Below are positions 58,735-64,000 of a DNA stretch of 64,000 bases, in pieces. This DNA is from Diatrype stigma (Eukaryota > Ascomycota > Sordariomycetes > Xylariales > Diatrypaceae), in contig JAKJXP020000087.1 in NCBI GenBank assembly GCA_022225965.2, positions 124,001 through 188,000 of the forward strand. The letters run 5' to 3'. The position numbers and the translations under genes were made by a program. Under the pieces are notes generated by a model that saw only the letters and a program-made list of their open reading frames with translations, had not been told where the DNA came from and made no database searches. Position 1 is the first letter of the stretch. The number at the start of each line of letters is the position of its first letter.

Positions 58735-60061
58735 TTAAACCTCGACAATGTCGTCATCCTCGTCCTCCCCGTCAGCCTCTTCGGTCTGGCCCGGGGCAGC
58801 GGTTATTGCTTTCTTTTCATCTTGGGCCTCCTTTCCTGGCTCCGCTTCATCTCTCATGAGTAGCTGAACCAGACGCTCGCAGGCAGCCTGGACCCCCTCG
58901 TCGTTGACCCTGATGTGTGTTTCCCGGATAATCGGATATACCTGGACCTCACGCATCCGGTCCCTGCCGGCTCGCGTGGTGCACAAAAGCAGCAGGGTCT
59001 CAACGTGCGTCTGGATGATGCTTGGATCGGAGTCTCGCTGCTTGTCCGGGGGGAGGAGTTGTAGATCCGGTAACATCGCCTCGGTCTCTTCTAGATCATA
59101 CTCCTCGTTACCAGTCATCGGGAGCAGAAGGTAAGCCAAGATATCAATGTCATCCTCGGAAAAGAATAGTGGGTGCGAGGGTATATCGAAGGCAATATTC
59201 TTGATGGTAGAGGCGACCCCCTTTCGTCTGATGTCTGATTTGTGTTCTGTGAACACCTTCAACTTATTGAGGGGAACGACTCCGTCATACTCTTGCTTGC
59301 GAATGAAGTGATGCCGTATCTCGGCATGCTTGGTGAGATCAGCGAAGAGGTATGATAGATGGTCGAAGTCGGCCCCCTTGTTGTAAGTACCGCTTGCCCC
59401 TTTGACGAAAAGATCAAGTAGCTGGTTCAACACCAATTCATCCGATGATAACTCATCGGGTGGTGTCTGCTTCTTGTTGAGCGTATTTTTAAACGCATCC
59501 CACTTTCCAAGATTTGCCAGCAGCATAGAATGCAAATTGGCATTTGCTTCTGTGGGGAGCTATTACATATAAGAGTTAACTCTGGTGCGGCCTAAGTAAT
59601 ACTGGGGGTATCGTTGGGCTAGAAGTGTATATACTGACGACTATTTGCCTGAACACCTCAGTGAGAAATTTGTCATCTGTTGCGAGACTTTCCAGTATTT
59701 CCCGATCCGCCGATAGGTTGATAAGTATTGTGATGACATGCTCGGCGATTTTCTGTATAATTATCAATTAGAAAAAATGCAATGCTGCAATACACAAATC
59801 AACAGCACTATTCTCTTACAGGAAGATCTCTTATCAACAGTTTTAGATGCTTCACGGGTTGTAGATTGTCGATCTTGAAGATATTTGGTTGAGATGTTGA
59901 ATATGGCACCAGATTTTCCGTTGCAAGGAGTCTGATATCTGGTCGAGGACTGGCAATAAAGCCCACGAGCTATGAATAGACAATTGTCAATAACCGCTCG
60001 AAAGAGCTCTATTATGAGGAATACTCTGAGACTTCCTTACCTCTTCAAGTTCTGTAGCCAT
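58735..60061 (-). CDS. HGH1: Hgh1, eEF2-folding chaperone
   Basis: Hgh1 (human HGH1/FAM203, formerly DUF383/DUF384) is an armadillo-repeat protein that helps eEF2 fold together with the TRiC chaperonin. There are four exons: 60041-60061, 59820-59969, 59639-59752 and 58735-59559, giving 369 aa. The protein begins MATELEELVGFIASPRPDIR, contains repeat-like helices (KIAEHVITILINLSADREIL) and NANLHSMLLANL, and has the conserved KGVASTIKNIAFD and LLPMTGNEEYDLEE blocks and a final acidic tail (DGEDEDDDIVEV). All junctions are in phase. It is divergent from ENP1, with 473 bp between the start codons. Confidence 0.94.
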
Positions 60062-60534
60062 CCTTTAGAGAATCTTTTAGAGAGCCGGTTTATGTCTTAC
60101 CCGTGCAACCCCACCATGCATGTGTATAAAATGCAGCAAGCCGTTAATGCTCAGCTATGGATGTAGTTTCAACTTGTTACCATTTAAAAGTTCAGGAGGG
60201 GTTCTTGGCATGGAGGGGCCGACAAACCATTAGCTATCGATAAGCAATTGCATATGTAGAACAAAGCTACTAGGAATCTTTCTGGTCTTTCTAGCAGTAT
60301 TTCTTATCTTTCTTATCTTATCATTATCGTACTTATTTTCCTGGTCGAACTGCCCCACGTAATGCAGGTCGGCCAAAAAGTAGCAAAAAGTATCCTGAGT
60401 TGGAAATTCTTCAGAGTCAAGATCCAAGTCAATCCAGCAAATCCCGAGTCCAGTATTCTGTAAATACACCCCACTTGGGAGTTCGACAATTCGACCAGCC
60501 TTGCTTCCAGTGTCCTTCAGAGAACCAAGCGAGG
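60062..60534. promoter_or_regulatory. shared divergent promoter region of HGH1 and ENP1
   Basis: 473 bp between the two start codons, AT-rich, with TATAAAA near 60124 and a TTTCTTATC repeat near 60300-60320. No gene on either strand is credible. A bidirectional promoter is inferred from the arrangement. Confidence 0.5.
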
Positions 60535-62341
60535 ATGCCCAAAGCGACGACACCGACATCTATGCGCCAGGGCCGGCGCCATAATCCGCTTGAAGAGGAT
60601 TATTTGGCGAACGGCCTCCTCCGCAATAAAGCCCCGAAGCGGAAATCCGGCGACGGCGAGGGAGCCGAAGGACAGAATGGCGAACATTACATCGACTCCA
60701 AGGCGTCCAGACAGATCTTGAAAATAGGCCGCGAATTGGCCGAAGAGAACGACGTAGCGCCGCCCAGGCCCCCGATTGAATCCGATGCGTTCGGCTTTGA
60801 TTCTAGATTCGGCGCAGAGGATGACGAGAACGACGCAGAAGGTGGATTAGAAGACGAGATCTGGGGGGATGACGACGAGGTGGTGGAAGAGATAGAGGTC
60901 GAGCCGAAAGACCTGGAGACGTTCAACAAGTTCCTACCCACAGACGAGGATCCTTTATTAACCAACGGCTGGCCTGGCCAAGCATCGGCATCACAAGAGG
61001 AGCAAGGCGGCGGCGGTACCAATCTAGCAGATTTGATCTTGGCCAAGATCGCAGCTAGAGAGTCTGGACAGGACCAAGCAGATGATATGCGCGCGGTGGA
61101 TGATGATTACGAACTTCCCCCGAAAGTCGTCGAGGTTTACACAAAGTAGGATGACCCCTTGTCTCTGTTGATTTGCGATATACTGACCTGTCTACCCTAG
61201 AATCGGCCTCATCCTTTCAAGATACAAGTCAGGGAAATTACCGAAGCCTTTTAAGTAGGTGCTAAATCGAGCAGTACCCTCATAATCGCTACCAGCCACT
61301 GACTTGCGTAGAATTCTACCAACGATACCGCACTGGGAAGAAGTGATCCAGCTGACGAAACCCGAACAATGGACTCCGAACGCATGTTACGAAGCTACCC
61401 GGATATTCGTGTCATCAAAGCCTGCCGTGGTCCGACGATTCGTGGAAATGATCCTTCTGGACCGCGTGAGGGAGGACATCTACGAGAACAAAAAGCTGAA
61501 CGTGCATCTGTTCAATGCTCTGAAAAAGGCGCTCTACAAGCCGGCGGCTTGGTTCAAGGGCTTCCTGTTTCCCATGGTCGAGAGCGGCTGCACACTGCGG
61601 GAGGCTCATATCATCTCTGCGGTACTAGCAAGAGTGTCGATACCAGTTCTACACAGTGGTGCTGCCCTGAAAGGGCTTTGCGATATTGCGGCAGTGGAAG
61701 CATCGGCTGGTTCCGAAGGAGGTGGAGGTAGGTTTTCCCCCTTTCCCCCTTTTCCTACCCTCCAGCTAGTTTCCGAAGAACCACAAGCTGACTAGCCGCC
61801 TGCACTCAGCCACGAATATTTTTATCAAGACGCTGTTAGAGAAGAAATACGCCCTTCCTTACCAGGTGCTTGACTCTCTCGTTTTCCACTTTGTAAGTTT
61901 CACATCCGAGCTACGTACGCCCTGCGCAGACCATCGCGCTTGCTTTATCCCTTCTTTCTTTCTTCCCTTCCAATCACTTCTTCCCGAAGACAAATGAACT
62001 TAGCTAACGACGCTTCACCCCACCCGCAGCTGCGCTTCCGGAGCGTGGATCCCGCCTCCGTCCGGGAGGGCGACGTGATGGACATCGGCGGCGAGATGGC
62101 GGCGACGCGGGCCCGGCTGCCGGTCATCTGGCACCAGACCCTGCTGGCGTTCGCGCAGCGGTACCGGAACGAGATCACCGAGGACCAGCGCGAGGCGCTG
62201 CTGGACCTCCTGCTCACCCACGGCCACCACAAGATCGGCCCGGAGATCCGCCGGGAGCTCCTGGCCGGGCGGGGCCGCGGCGTCGCCGTCGAGCCGCAGG
62301 GGCCGGAGCTGGACGGGGACGATACCATGCTCATCGACTAA
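60535..62341 (+). CDS. ENP1: Bystin / Enp1, 40S ribosome-biogenesis factor
   Basis: Enp1 acts in 18S rRNA processing and export of pre-40S particles. There are five exons: 60535-61145, 61201-61254, 61312-61727, 61810-61892 and 62030-62341, giving 491 aa (yeast 483). The N-terminus ([15 protein letters not shown]) and acidic middle region are typical. The bystin domain runs from [19 protein letters not shown] through [67 protein letters not shown] and [16 protein letters not shown] to [14 protein letters not shown]. Four introns of 55-137 nt have GTAGGA, GTAGGT, GTAGGT and GTAAGT donors, three of which are GTAGGN. Exon 5 is much more GC-rich than the rest. Confidence 0.96.
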
Positions 62342-63067
62342 TGCTGTGCGGGGGGGGGGGGGGGGGTGCGGTGTTTGTATAGGCGGTCGTGGATGGAAAT
62401 GGAGCCTGGGGGAGGGGGGCTTCCATATTACCTCGGGATGGGAATATACCTTATGATACCAATGATGACCGATGTTCCGATGCTGAATTGAGCCCCTAGA
62501 ACCCTCATTGATGCCACCCACTTCCCCATGTGATAACTACTTGCGCGGCAGCACGATTGCAATGCTATATCACTGGCGTAAACTTCACATAAGAGTGGCA
62601 TTGGAAATTAACTATGTTGGAACCTATCTCGTCCGTGCTTTCTAGCTAGACCTGAGTATGGGTAGCCACAGGGTTAACTGCGACAAAATCTGATTTTTTA
62701 ATAGGTGCTCATCCTTGCGATCACTGCTGCTACAAAGGTGGGTGTATAAATAGACCTTACTAAATGGAACGAACGCATCCACGCGATGCCTTAGTGAGCA
62801 CGCTCGGCTGAAAAGCACCGCGCATGAGGCTTTGTAGCCATGCTCTCCATGAAGAGAACAGTATATCATCTTAACTGCCATCCAACGCACAGAAGGAACG
62901 GCACAAGGATATAAACGCAACGGAAGCACTTCATGCCTTTCGTATGTCATCTCAATTCTCATCTTGGGTATCGAACATCCTCGGAAGCTAGCGACAGAGA
63001 GTAGTGGTAGTTGTGGGCAGTAATAATAGTAACGGCATTCGAAAATCTACCACGTAGAAAAACAGAC
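62342..63067. other. intergenic between convergent ENP1 and KRR1
   Basis: No gene was seen. It starts with a 17-nt G run (62350-62366) just after the ENP1 stop and holds both 3' UTRs. Confidence 0.5.
62350..62366. repeat. poly(G) tract after the ENP1 stop codon
   Basis: Seventeen consecutive Gs starting 9 nt after the stop codon, so probably in the 3' UTR; the length may be a sequencing estimate. Confidence 0.9.

Positions 63068-64000
<933 letters not shown>

Noticed and set aside
60230..60559. 109-aa open frame on the - strand between HGH1 and ENP1
   Set aside because: It overlaps the ENP1 start and the shared promoter, with no recognisable domain; AT-rich chance ORF.

Overview
This is nuclear DNA from a filamentous ascomycete (Pezizomycotina, probably Sordariomycetes; the class is an inference). 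The reasons are short introns with GTAAGT/GTATGT donors, CTAAC/CTGAC branch sites and YAG acceptors, several introns in most genes, long intergenic stretches rich in TACCTA/GTACATAC-type sequence, and gene families typical of fungi (ERG25, NCA2, KapC-like bZIP, DASH subunit DAD4, PHO84, flavocytochrome b2). No bacterial, viral or CRISPR features were seen. Exon junctions were worked out by hand from splice signals and family conservation.

Layout. 0-9 kb: NCA2 (-), ERG25 (+), pterin-4a-carbinolamine dehydratase (-). 9.7-11.3 kb: an amidohydrolase (+), then about 6.2 kb with no recognisable gene. 17.5-19.9 kb: a KapC-like bZIP factor (+) whose start lies upstream of a long 5' intron. 21.4-26.7 kb: ARP5 (-), DAD4 (-, five exons, 72 aa) and IES6 (+), so the two partners of the Arp5-Ies6 module of INO80 flank a kinetochore gene. 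28.1-30.7 kb: GOT1 (+) and profilin (-), convergent. 31.15-32.11 kb: a 955-bp element with perfect 45-bp terminal inverted repeats, a TA target duplication, a tRNA-like Pol III box pair and a minisatellite. 32-36.6 kb: apparently gene-free. 36.6-38.7 kb: a disordered protein of unknown function (+). 39.9-45.9 kb: SLH1/ASCC3-type helicase (+). 47.4-48.6 kb: a Rab GTPase with a long insertion (-). 49.8-51.7 kb: flavocytochrome b2 (-). 53.0-53.6 kb: a DUF427 protein (+). 53.8-55.9 kb: PHO84-type phosphate transporter (-). 58.7-64 kb: HGH1 (-), ENP1/bystin (+) and KRR1 (-, cut by the window end).

How the genes relate. The window is housekeeping-rich rather than a metabolic cluster. Two local groupings stand out: the INO80 pair ARP5/IES6, and a translation/40S-biogenesis group at the right end (HGH1, ENP1, KRR1), with the ribosome-rescue helicase SLH1 about 13 kb to its left. 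Seven genes begin with a very short first coding exon (3-28 nt), which would mislead simple ORF callers. The most unusual sequence is the TIR element at 31.15-32.11 kb.
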